Part shown: in pieces, positions 1 through 6,490 of the stretch | How the letters are laid out: each line of letters opens with the position of its first letter | How positions within the stretch are numbered: position 1 is the stretch's first letter | Source of the DNA: Desulfobulbaceae bacterium UBA2262 | Lineage (GTDB): Bacteria > Desulfobacterota > Desulfobulbia > Desulfobulbales > Desulfurivibrionaceae | Length of the DNA stretch: 9,049 nt | Direction of reading: 5' to 3' | Assembly (NCBI GenBank): GCA_002347185.1 | Contig: DDXK01000084.1 | Location: 1-9,049, forward strand | Notes under the pieces: model-generated | Told to the model about the DNA's origin: nothing | The model's input: only the letters and a program-made list of their open reading frames with translations | Databases searched by the model: none | Program-made: the position numbers and the translations under genes

Positions 1-573
1 GCCCTCGGCGAGCTCGATCTCCTCGGCAGGCTCCTGCGTCTGACCGCTTTCGCCGGGCGGCCCGGTCAGGCGCAGGAGGGAGGTCCGGATTTCCTCCAGC
101 TCGCTCAGCAGGTTGCGGGCCTCTGTCTGCTGTTGCTGCCCCACGGTCTCGTTGAGCAGCTTTTTGAAGGCGTCGAACATGTCGCGGAGGAGATGCGGTG
201 AATCGGCGGAAAGGCCAAGCTGCTTGAGGAGATCGTCTTTGCGCTCTTCGGAGACGATGAAGACGTTTTCCCGGCCGATGATGATGCCGGCCGTGTTCCT
301 GCCGGTCCTGTCCAGATCCTTCAGGGACTTGTTGAGGCTCGACTTGAGGCTGCTGAAATTTTTCCGCTTGGCCTTGAATTCTTCCTCGGAGGCCGGTTTC
401 CAGAGCTTTACGACCAGTTCGTCGGTGGGGATGCTGTCGATGCGCTGCAGGGCGCTCTCGTCCTGGAAGTAGGAGCGGATCAGTCGGGCCAGTTCCGCCT
501 TCAGGGTGCCCGGCTTCAGTTCGAGGTTGGCCAGGGTTTCATCGATGCCCTGCAGGGTAAAGAGGGAAGGCAT
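1..573 (-). CDS. Conserved-looking protein of unknown function, 3' end outside the window
   Basis: I do not recognise the family. The frame is open from an ATG at 573 down to base 1, giving 191 residues with no stop, so the C-terminus lies beyond the left edge. The protein starts MPSLFTLQGIDETLANLELK, has no signal peptide or membrane segment, and is charged and mostly helical in character. Lys/Ser/Leu-rich stretches around residues 65-90 and heptad-like Leu spacing around residues 120-168 hint at coiled coil. The last visible part is Glu/Pro/Gln-rich. Codon use (G/C at third positions) matches the neighbours, which supports a real gene. The frame stays open upstream of 573, but this ATG is the first reasonable start downstream of a TATAAT-like box (676-671). 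Its ribosome binding site (CGGAA) is weak. It is divergent from the topoisomerase-like gene and may share its control region. Confidence 0.7.
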   Translation of the reverse strand, partial: MPSLFTLQGIDETLANLELKPGTLKAELARLIRSYFQDESALQRIDSIPTDELVVKLWKPASEEEFKAKRKNFSSLKSSLNKSLKDLDRTGRNTAGIIIGRENVFIVSEERKDDLLKQLGLSADSPHLLRDMFDAFKKLLNETVGQQQQTEARNLLSELEEIRTSLLRLTGPPGESGQTQEPAEEIELAEG

Positions 574-646
574 GGCGCTGTTCCGTTGTCTGGTCTGAAA
601 AGCCTTGCGGTCGGGATTTTTCGAGGGGCGTCCCTGTACATCCGCG

Positions 647-679
647 TTGAATTGTATACAATCGTTATGGATTATAGTA
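647..679. promoter_or_regulatory. Overlapping divergent promoter boxes with a 12-bp palindrome (candidate operator)
   Basis: On the + strand TTGAAT (647-652) is followed after 17 bp by GATTAT (670-675), each 4/6 to the sigma-70 consensus. On the - strand a perfect TATAAT occupies 676-671, but I see no good -35 for it. The sequence ATTGTATACAAT (651-662) is a perfect palindrome. It lies inside the spacer of the rightward promoter and just after the likely start point of the leftward one, so one bound dimer could block both. TTGTATACAA-type sites with a GTATAC core are typical of GntR/FadR-type repressors; that assignment is inference, and no such regulator is encoded in the window. Confidence 0.4.
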
Positions 680-763
680 CCTGATGGGGGAGGGCCGCAC
701 AGGGTTTTCTCGGCCCGTCCGGTTTTGTTTGGGAAAAAACGTCGCGCCTCACGGGAGAAGTGC

Positions 764-3427
764 ATGACAAAGCCTGTGGTCATTGTGGAGACGGCAGCCA
801 AGGCGGAAAGCCTGGCCGCTCAGTTGGGGGAGGAGGTGGAAATTCTTCTGGTGCGCTCGCTGCCGGCCCAGGCAACGCCTCTGCCCCCGGCCGGCAAGCT
901 GCGCCGGGAGTTGCCCCGCTTCTCCTTTGCCCCCCTGCCCAGGGAGAAGGAATTCTTCGAGCGGCTGGCCGCCTGCCAGGGGCGGGAGCTCTACCTGGGG
1001 TTTGATGCCGATGGCCGTGGCGAATACTGGTCCTGGCTCATCAGCGGCTGCTGGGCCGCGATGACCGGCGGCCTGGGACAGTTGCGCCGGCTGGTTCCGG
1101 CCGGGGTGTCCGGCCCGCTGCTCAGGGATTCCTTTCGCCGGGTCGAGCCCGTGGCGGAGGAGAGGGGGACGGCCACCCAGGTGCGGATGCTTTTCGACGC
1201 GGCCCTTGGCAGGCACCTGCAGCGCCTGCTTGGCTCACGCTCCGGCCCGGGAGGGGTGCTTCTCAATTTCCTCAGCCTGACCACCATTTTTCTCCTGGCC
1301 GAGCGGGAGACGGAAATCCGCCTCTACACTCCACTCCCCAGGTGGCGGGTCCGGGTCAAGGCCGCCACCGGCGCGGGCGAGCTTTTTCTGGACCTGGAAG
1401 AGGCGTACGGGGTCACCGATGATGGGGTGCTCCGCAATGAAAAGGAGGTGCAGGCAGCCATTTCCCTTTTCAGCTCTGAAAAATTCCAGCTCGGCGAAGG
1501 CAGGGCCGCCCCTTTTTCGCTGCCGGCGCCGGTGCCCCATCGCCTTGTCGACCTGCTGCACGACTGCCTGACCCAGGCCGGCTTCTCGCCCCTTGCCGCC
1601 ATGGCGGCGATCCGCAATCTCTCCCACGGGGTGGAGATCGATGGCCGCAGGCAGGGGCTTCTCACCTCCTGTCTGCCCATTGGGCAGGGAGCGCTTGCCC
1701 CGCTCCTGCCGAAGATCCGCGAAGAGGTGGCGCGCCGCTGGGGGGCGGAACGCCTCGGCGAGCCCTCCGCCGAGGAGCTTGCCGGCGCGATCCTGCCCCT
1801 CTTTCCCGAGCTTGGGCCCGAGGCGCTGGCGGCAAAGCTTCCCGATGCGGAGCTTGCGGTCTACCGTCTGGTCTGGGGCCGGGCCCTGGCCAGCCAGATG
1901 CGCCCGGCGCAGGGGGAGGTGATCGAGGCCACGGTGAGCGCCGGCGAGGATTGCCTTTTTTCCGGCAGCGCCAGAGGGCTGGTCGACCCTGGCTTTCTGG
2001 CCCTCTATCAGGGTGGGAACGACGCGGCGCTGCTTGCGCCTTCGTCCCTCAAGGGCGTGGGGCAGGGAACGGAGCTGCAATGCCTGCAGGTCGTCCCGGA
2101 AAAAAATATCGGTCTGCCGCCCGAGTATTTCACCATGGAGGGGCTGGCCGGCGAGCTGGCCGAGTATGGTTTTGACCTGGATGGCCTGATGGTGGCCCAG
2201 CTCCAGCAGTTGCTCGACTGCGGCTATCTGCGGCTGCTGCCGGACGGCACCTTTCGCTGCGCCGAAAACGCGGCCAAGGTCATCACCGTGATGAACAGGG
2301 CCCTGCCGAGCATGAAGGGAATCAATTTTTCCGCCTATCTGGCCCAGACCGTCGCAGAGGCGGTCAGCGGCAGAAAGCCGCTGGTCATGGCCCTGCAGCA
2401 GTTCGAGCAGACCTTGCTCATGCGCGGCGAGGTGCTGGTCAAGCTTGCCGTGCCGGTGTCTGTCCAGAAACGGGGGATCAGCTCCCGCAGCATCATCAGG
2501 GGAGCGGGCGAGAGCCCGACCAGGGGGGCGGCCTCGCCGGAGGCCCCCCTCCTGGCGCCTGCCGCCCAACCTGTCTCCGGCGGGGCCGAAGCGGAGGCGC
2601 TCCCCGCTTCCGGGGCAGAGCCGTCTCTCCCGACGGAACCGGTGCTGCCGGAGGAGAGAGGGGTTGGCGAGGAAGAGGCCCTGGCGCCTGTTGCTCCGAC
2701 CGGGGAGGAGGCCCGGGGCGAGCCGGAAGGGGAAAAGCTTCCGGAGCTGAAGGAGTCTGCACCTGAGGCTGAAGCTGAGACTGAGGTGCAGGCGTCCGGG
2801 GCCGCAGAGGCCGCCGCCTCGGCAGAGCTTTTCGCCCAGGCGCCCGCGACCCTTGTCGAGGCCGAACCGTTGGCGGAGGCGGCGGGCGCGCCTGAGCCTT
2901 GCCGCGAGGAGGCGGACCCCAGGGAGGCGGCCAGGCCCTGCCCGGACTGCGGCAAGCCGCTGCTGCTCCGGGAGGATCGCTTCGGTAAATACTGGTCCTG
3001 CTCCGGCCACCCGGAATGCCGCCATTCCGAATCTTACGCCAGCGAGGGAGTGGCAGAGCTGGCCTGCCCTCTCTGCGGGACCGGGAAGGTGGTGGCCAAG
3101 CAGACGCCCGCCGGCAAGCGCTTCTACGTTTGCCCGGAGGCCGATTGCGAGTTCATGGCCTGGGCCAGGCCCCATCCCATTCCCTGCCCGCTCTGCGCCT
3201 CCCCCTTTCTTGTCGAGAAAAAGAGTCTGGCCGGCAAGCCGATCCTCCGCTGTCCCCGGGCCGGCTGCAGCTATCTGCAGCCCCTGACCGGCGGGGAGGG
3301 CGGGGCGGCGGTCACGGCGGCGGCCGAACCCGGCTCGCCGGTTCGCAAAAAGGTGCTGGTGAGAAGGGTGGGGAAGGCCGCCCCCGGCGGCGCGACCAGG
3401 AAGGTGAGGATCGTGCGGAAGAAGTGA
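764..3427 (+). CDS. Type IA DNA topoisomerase-like protein with eroded active site and three C4 zinc ribbons
   Basis: 887 residues, related to bacterial topoisomerase I (TopA). The N-terminal TOPRIM begins VVIVETAAKAESL, with Glu9 at the TopA metal-binding position. The second TOPRIM motif reads DADGRGE (81-87), so DxD remains but the third acid of DxDxE is Arg85. ERETEI (180-185), ASQM (376-379) and the following core strands match TopA. Where TopA has GLITYMRTDS, this protein has GLLTSCLPIG: Ser302 replaces the catalytic Tyr and Leu304 its partner Arg. The GRVQS and HEAIRPT motifs are not recognisable. An Ala/Glu/Pro-rich linker (about 571-725) leads to three zinc ribbons: Cys 726/729/746/752, 768/771/790/795 and 808/811/830/835. 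The tail is basic and ends KVRIVRKK. The ATG at 764 follows GGGAG (753-757); the open frame back to 605 lacks coding character and crosses the promoter. It probably binds DNA or RNA without strand passage. Confidence 0.85.
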   Translation: MTKPVVIVETAAKAESLAAQLGEEVEILLVRSLPAQATPLPPAGKLRRELPRFSFAPLPREKEFFERLAACQGRELYLGFDADGRGEYWSWLISGCWAAMTGGLGQLRRLVPAGVSGPLLRDSFRRVEPVAEERGTATQVRMLFDAALGRHLQRLLGSRSGPGGVLLNFLSLTTIFLLAERETEIRLYTPLPRWRVRVKAATGAGELFLDLEEAYGVTDDGVLRNEKEVQAAISLFSSEKFQLGEGRAAPFSLPAPVPHRLVDLLHDCLTQAGFSPLAAMAAIRNLSHGVEIDGRRQGLLTSCLPIGQGALAPLLPKIREEVARRWGAERLGEPSAEELAGAILPLFPELGPEALAAKLPDAELAVYRLVWGRALASQMRPAQGEVIEATVSAGEDCLFSGSARGLVDPGFLALYQGGNDAALLAPSSLKGVGQGTELQCLQVVPEKNIGLPPEYFTMEGLAGELAEYGFDLDGLMVAQLQQLLDCGYLRLLPDGTFRCAENAAKVITVMNRALPSMKGINFSAYLAQTVAEAVSGRKPLVMALQQFEQTLLMRGEVLVKLAVPVSVQKRGISSRSIIRGAGESPTRGAASPEAPLLAPAAQPVSGGAEAEALPASGAEPSLPTEPVLPEERGVGEEEALAPVAPTGEEARGEPEGEKLPELKESAPEAEAETEVQASGAAEAAASAELFAQAPATLVEAEPLAEAAGAPEPCREEADPREAARPCPDCGKPLLLREDRFGKYWSCSGHPECRHSESYASEGVAELACPLCGTGKVVAKQTPAGKRFYVCPEADCEFMAWARPHPIPCPLCASPFLVEKKSLAGKPILRCPRAGCSYLQPLTGGEGGAAVTAAAEPGSPVRKKVLVRRVGKAAPGGATRKVRIVRKK

Positions 3428-3472
3428 AACGAAGCCAGGGCAGGGGAGGGGACTCTCTGGTTGGCCCGATTC

Positions 3473-4066
3473 TTAGTTTTCCAGTTTTCCCAGATAGGCG
3501 AGCAGTTCCCTGGCCAGCTCCGGGCTGTCGATGAGCAGGGAGAGCTCGTGGTTGTATTTGAGCGCCGACTGGCTGAGGTTGTGGCTGCCCACCACGCAGT
3601 AGCGCCCGTCGACGACCAGAAACTTGCCGTGCTGGGTGCGGTTCGGCGAGTCGAAGCGCACCGTCACCCCGCCCTTTCGCAGGGCCTCGGCCGCTTCCTG
3701 GTTGCTCTTGTTGAGCCCCTTGTCGTGTCCGGAATGTTCGAGAAGCACCCGGACTTCAAGGCCCTTTCTCCGGGCGGCGATCAGGGCCTCGATGAGGCGG
3801 GCGGGCCTGTTGTCCCTCGCCTTGCCCTGCTTGAAGAGAAACATCGCCAGGTCGATGCGCTCCCTGGCTCCGCCGAGCAGCCTTTCCACGGTGAAGAAAT
3901 AGTCGCTGTCCGCCAGGATGGTGATTTCGGCGGGGCGGGACGCCGGGGCCGCGGCCTTCGAGCCGATGGCCCCGGCGATCCGGGGCGGGAGGGAAAGGAG
4001 CAGGATGGCGGCAAAGGCCGCGGCCATCCTCTTGCGGTTGGCGGCTGCGGAGCTCAGTTCGGCCAC
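3473..4066 (-). CDS. Exported phospholipase D/Nuc-type protein with a single HKD motif
   Basis: 197 residues. A basic stretch (RKR, 11-13) and a hydrophobic run (about 15-28) form a signal peptide, with likely cleavage near AGA (31-33), so the protein should act in the periplasm or at the membrane. The mature part carries one HxKxxxxD motif, His146, Lys148 and Asp153, followed by GSHNLSQSAL, the usual continuation in the PLD superfamily. Length and a single HKD fit the small Nuc-type phosphodiesterases and endonucleases that work as dimers; whether the substrate is DNA or phospholipid cannot be told. The start is GTG at 4066 with GGGAG seven to eight bases upstream. An internal ATG at 4027 would keep the hydrophobic run but lose most of the basic residues. 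The gene overlaps the end of the upstream reductase by 13 bases, so the two are probably co-transcribed and translationally coupled. Confidence 0.85.
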   Translation of the reverse strand: MAELSSAAANRKRMAAAFAAILLLSLPPRIAGAIGSKAAAPASRPAEITILADSDYFFTVERLLGGARERIDLAMFLFKQGKARDNRPARLIEALIAARRKGLEVRVLLEHSGHDKGLNKSNQEAAEALRKGGVTVRFDSPNRTQHGKFLVVDGRYCVVGSHNLSQSALKYNHELSLLIDSPELARELLAYLGKLEN

Positions 4067-5778
4067 CAGGCCACTCCCATCCTGCGGATGAGGTTGAAGC
4101 CGCCGCCCAGCACCAGGTTGTTTTCAAGACCGAAATGGTCCAGGGCGATCTGGACTTCCGAGGAACGGGTGCCGGCGTCGCAGATGATCAGCATGGTCTT
4201 GTCCCTGGGCAGCTCCTGATGGCGGTTTCTGATCTCGATGTAGGGGACGGAAAGCCATTTCTCCGGTCCGTATTTTTCGACAAAGGCCTTGGTCTCGTTG
4301 GGATGGCGGATGTCCAGGGCCACCCACTCCGGATGGCCGCCAAAGTCCTCCATCCAGGCCAGGAAATCCCTGGTGCTCACAGAGCGGAGCCTGCCGGCGG
4401 CCAGGTTGTCGGCGACATTGGCCGTGGCGTTCAGGGCATCGAGGGCGGTGGCGAAGGGCGGTGCATAGGCCATTTCCAGCTGGCTGACATCGTCGATGGT
4501 CGCGCCCTGGGAGATCATGGCGGCCGCGGCGTCGATCCGGGCCAGCACCGCGTCGCTCATCGGTCCGAAGCCCTGGCAGCCGAGAACCTTTCTGCTCTTC
4601 AGGTCAAAAACCAGACGCAGGGGAATGACCGCCTGGGTGGGGAAGAAGTGGGCCCGGTCCGACTGGGCCGTGGTGACGGCGGCCGCGGCAAAGCCTTCGG
4701 CCAGGGCGGCGTCCAGGGAGAGGCCGGTGGCGGCGATGCAGCGCTCGAAGGCCTTCATGGTGAAGCTGCCGATCCAGCCCTTGTATTTGGTCGGGATGCC
4801 CGCGATGTTGTCGCCGACGATCCTGCCTTCCCGGTTGGCCAGCGAGCCCATGGGCGCGATGCCGCCCTTGCCGGTGAGGATGTTTTTCACCTCGATGCAG
4901 TCGCCGGCGGCATAGATGGCCGGGTCCGAGGTCTGCAGCCGGTCGTTGACCACGATGTTGCCCATGGCCGAGACGAGCAGTCCCGCCTCCCTGGCCAGTT
5001 CGCTCCTGGCCCGCACGCCCACGGCCATCACCACGATGTCTGCCGCCAGGGTCCGCTTGGGGGTGACCACCCTGGCGACCTTGCCGTTTTCGCCTTCAAT
5101 GGCTGAGGCGGCCTCGCCGGTGAAGACCTCGACCCCGCTTTCGCGGAGATGGGTTTCCAGCATCCTGGCAAAGTCCCAGTCCACCAGACGGGGCATCACC
5201 TGGGGCATGAATTCGAGGATGGTGGTCTTGATCCCCCAGAGGTCGGTGAAGGCCTCGGCCATCTCGATGCCGATGGCGCCGCCGCCGATGACCACGGCAT
5301 TGCTCACCTCGCCTTTGGCGATCCGCTCCTTGATGGCAATCGCCTTGTGCAGGTCGCTGATGGTGTAAACCCCGTCCAGGTCGGCGCCGGGGATGGGCAG
5401 CAGATTGGGTTTGGCGCCGGTGGCGAGGACCAGATTGTCATAGGGAACCGTATCTTTCCGGCCGGTATGTACCTCTTCGACATGCACGACCTTTCCCTTG
5501 CGGTCGATGGCAAGCGCCCTGGTGTTGGTGCGGGCGACCACGCCCTTGGCGTTCAGAAAAAAGGCCTCGTCCCGGGTCATGTGGAAGCTGGTGTTCCTGA
5601 GCTCCTTTTCGTCGGAGACATCGCCGGAGACGTAATAGGGGATGCCGCAGCCTCCGTAGGAGATCAGGCTGTCCTGGTCGATGATGGTCACCTCCGCGTC
5701 GGGCAGGAGGCGCTTGATGCGACAGGCGGATTTGGGGCCGGCCGCGACCCCGCCGATGATGACGATTTTCTTTCCCAT
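4054..5778 (-). CDS. CoA-disulfide/polysulfide reductase (NAD(P)H sulfur reductase type) with C-terminal rhodanese domain
   Basis: 574 residues from the ATG at 5778. An FAD-binding glycine motif (IVIIGGVAAG) opens the protein. Cys44 in SYGGCGIPYY sits at the redox-active position of CoA-disulfide reductases. A second Rossmann motif (VVIGGGAIGIEMAE, about 162-175) binds NAD(P)H, IYAAGDC (288-294) is the second FAD signature, and YAPPFATALD lies in the dimerisation domain. From about residue 485 follows a rhodanese domain with its active cysteine in ICDAGTRSS (Cys533). This architecture matches CoA-dependent NAD(P)H sulfur/polysulfide reductases, in which the rhodanese passes sulfane sulfur to the flavoprotein; a cytoplasmic role is expected. 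An ATG at 5787 is directly abutted by AAAGG, whereas 5778 has AAAGGA at 8 nt, so I prefer 5778. It heads a two-gene unit with the PLD-like gene and is divergent from the DUF302-like gene. Confidence 0.9.
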   Translation of the reverse strand: MGKKIVIIGGVAAGPKSACRIKRLLPDAEVTIIDQDSLISYGGCGIPYYVSGDVSDEKELRNTSFHMTRDEAFFLNAKGVVARTNTRALAIDRKGKVVHVEEVHTGRKDTVPYDNLVLATGAKPNLLPIPGADLDGVYTISDLHKAIAIKERIAKGEVSNAVVIGGGAIGIEMAEAFTDLWGIKTTILEFMPQVMPRLVDWDFARMLETHLRESGVEVFTGEAASAIEGENGKVARVVTPKRTLAADIVVMAVGVRARSELAREAGLLVSAMGNIVVNDRLQTSDPAIYAAGDCIEVKNILTGKGGIAPMGSLANREGRIVGDNIAGIPTKYKGWIGSFTMKAFERCIAATGLSLDAALAEGFAAAAVTTAQSDRAHFFPTQAVIPLRLVFDLKSRKVLGCQGFGPMSDAVLARIDAAAAMISQGATIDDVSQLEMAYAPPFATALDALNATANVADNLAAGRLRSVSTRDFLAWMEDFGGHPEWVALDIRHPNETKAFVEKYGPEKWLSVPYIEIRNRHQELPRDKTMLIICDAGTRSSEVQIALDHFGLENNLVLGGGFNLIRRMGVAWWPN

Positions 5779-5818
5779 GGCACTCATCCTTTATCTGTAC
5801 AGGTTGATAACTGAACGC

Positions 5819-5829
5819 TTTCTCAGAAA
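5819..5829. repeat. Short palindrome near the predicted start point of the reductase transcript
   Basis: TTTCTCAGAAA is an inverted repeat of 5+1+5 bases. It falls about where transcription from the leftward promoter (-35 at 5865-5860) would begin. It could be an operator half of the divergent control region, but at this length chance is a real alternative. Confidence 0.25.
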
Positions 5830-5836
5830 CAGGCGT

Positions 5837-5865
5837 AGCCTATCGCGGAAAGGTGCCGCTGTCAA
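5837..5865 (-). promoter_or_regulatory. Leftward promoter of the reductase/PLD unit
   Basis: On the - strand a perfect TTGACA (5865-5860) is followed after 17 bp by TAGGCT (5842-5837), which is 3/6 for a -10. The strong -35 with a weak -10 suggests an activated or regulated promoter. It would give a leader of roughly 50 nt before the ATG at 5778. The -35 lies inside the left arm of the inverted repeat 5854-5926. Confidence 0.45.
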
Positions 5866-5926
5866 ATATTAGCTGCTGATTGTTAATCGGTTTATTTTTT
5901 GCTTAAATTGCTGCTTGACAGCGGCA
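5854..5926. repeat. Perfect 12-bp inverted repeat carrying both divergent -35 boxes
   Basis: The left arm TGCCGCTGTCAA (5854-5865) is exactly the reverse complement of the right arm TTGACAGCGGCA (5915-5926). The arms are separated by 49 bp of AT-rich DNA with a T-run near 5891-5900. Each arm contains a perfect TTGACA pointing outward, with an identical GCGGCA extension at the start of each spacer. The arms may be paired binding sites for one regulator acting on both promoters. A transcript terminator is unlikely, because the arms are far apart and no T-run follows the right arm. Confidence 0.6.
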
Positions 5927-5943
5927 TGGCAAGGGAATATTGT
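5915..5943 (+). promoter_or_regulatory. Rightward promoter of the DUF302-like gene and following genes
   Basis: A perfect TTGACA (5915-5920) is followed after 17 bp by TATTGT (5938-5943), 4/6 to TATAAT. Start of transcription is expected near 5950, giving a leader of about 64 nt before the ATG at 6014. An AT-rich tract immediately upstream could act as an UP element. Confidence 0.6.
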
Positions 5944-6013
5944 GGGCATATGCACATAACGGGGAGTGGGTCTTTCCCCTGCCGAAATAACGATTTGTCC
6001 AGAGGAGGGCAGC

Positions 6014-6424
6014 ATGAACCGCGAAGATCTCTTCGTCGCCGAGACCGAGAAGAGTCCGGCCCAGTTTGCCAGCGATTTTGCCAGGGTGCTTGACAGGCAC
6101 GGCTTTGTCATCAACAACCGTGAAAGCATGGACATGGGCAGGACCTTCAGGGTGCACGGCGCCGAGGTGGCCGATGGCTTTGATCTGCATATGATCCAGG
6201 TCTGCAAGCCGGAGAAGGCGGCGAAGAGCCTGGGCGCCAATCCGGAGCGCGCCGTGCTCATGCCCAAGTTCGTGATGGCCTTCAGCAGGGGCGGCAAAAC
6301 CCAGCTGCGCTTTCTGAGCTATAACGAAAGCGACATTGCCGCCGTGGTGGACGACCGGGTTTTTCCCGGCTCGCTGGCGGAATCCTTCCAGAAGATCCGC
6401 GAGATGATCGCCGAGGCGCAATAG
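6014..6424 (+). CDS. DUF302-like small cytoplasmic protein
   Basis: 136 residues with no signal peptide or membrane segment. The N-terminal half (FASDFARVLDRHGFVINN) and the central segment HMIQVCKPEKAAKSL, then AVLMPKFVMAF, follow the DUF302 pattern of a helix, a strand, a Cys-x-Pro turn before a helix, and a strand ending in a proline-containing loop. Cys64 is the only cysteine and sits at the turn often occupied by the family's CNP or similar motif. The biochemical role of DUF302 is not established; members often occur beside sulfur-metabolism genes and rhodaneses, which fits this setting. The start at 6014 has a strong GAGGAGGG site (6002-6009) a few bases upstream; an in-frame ATG at 5966 has none comparable. 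It is the first gene behind the rightward promoter. Confidence 0.75.
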   Translation: MNREDLFVAETEKSPAQFASDFARVLDRHGFVINNRESMDMGRTFRVHGAEVADGFDLHMIQVCKPEKAAKSLGANPERAVLMPKFVMAFSRGGKTQLRFLSYNESDIAAVVDDRVFPGSLAESFQKIREMIAEAQ

Positions 6425-6447
6425 CTCCCCGGCCGCCCCTTTTTTTT
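6410..6447 (+). terminator. Possible weak intrinsic terminator or attenuator after the DUF302-like gene
   Basis: GCCGAGG (6410-6416) can pair with CCCCGGC (6427-6433) with one mismatch. Alternatively GAGGCG (6413-6418) can pair with CGCCCC (6434-6439), also with one mismatch, directly before eight T residues (6440-6447). The stem begins inside the coding sequence and is imperfect, so partial read-through into the transporter gene is likely if it works at all. Confidence 0.3.
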
Positions 6448-6490
6448 CTCAATTTTCCGCTTCTCCAGCGCCGGAGGCAAAGGAACGCCC

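Noticed and set aside
605..763. N-terminal extension of the topoisomerase-like gene to an ATG at 605
   Set aside because: The extension crosses the divergent promoter and palindrome. The ATG at 764 has GGGAG and puts the TOPRIM Glu at residue 9, exactly as in E. coli TopA.
1235..3175. Long open frame (646 codons) on the - strand opposite the topoisomerase-like gene
   Set aside because: Its translation is Arg/Gly/Leu/Gln-rich with no family features. It mirrors the high-GC codon pattern of the real gene on the other strand, where TOPRIM and zinc-ribbon motifs are clear.
3428..3472. Terminator between the convergent topoisomerase-like and PLD-like genes
   Set aside because: Only four-base pairings with long loops can be drawn, and there is no T-run directly after them on either strand.
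5779..5787. ATG at 5787 as start of the reductase
   Set aside because: AAAGG abuts this ATG with no spacer. The ATG at 5778 has the same purine tract at 8 nt and begins right at the FAD-binding strand. The difference is only three residues.
4135..5814. Rightward open frames opposite the reductase gene (4135-5106, 5149-5814)
   Set aside because: They are compositional mirrors of the well-identified FAD/NAD(P)H reductase and have no domain-like sequence of their own.
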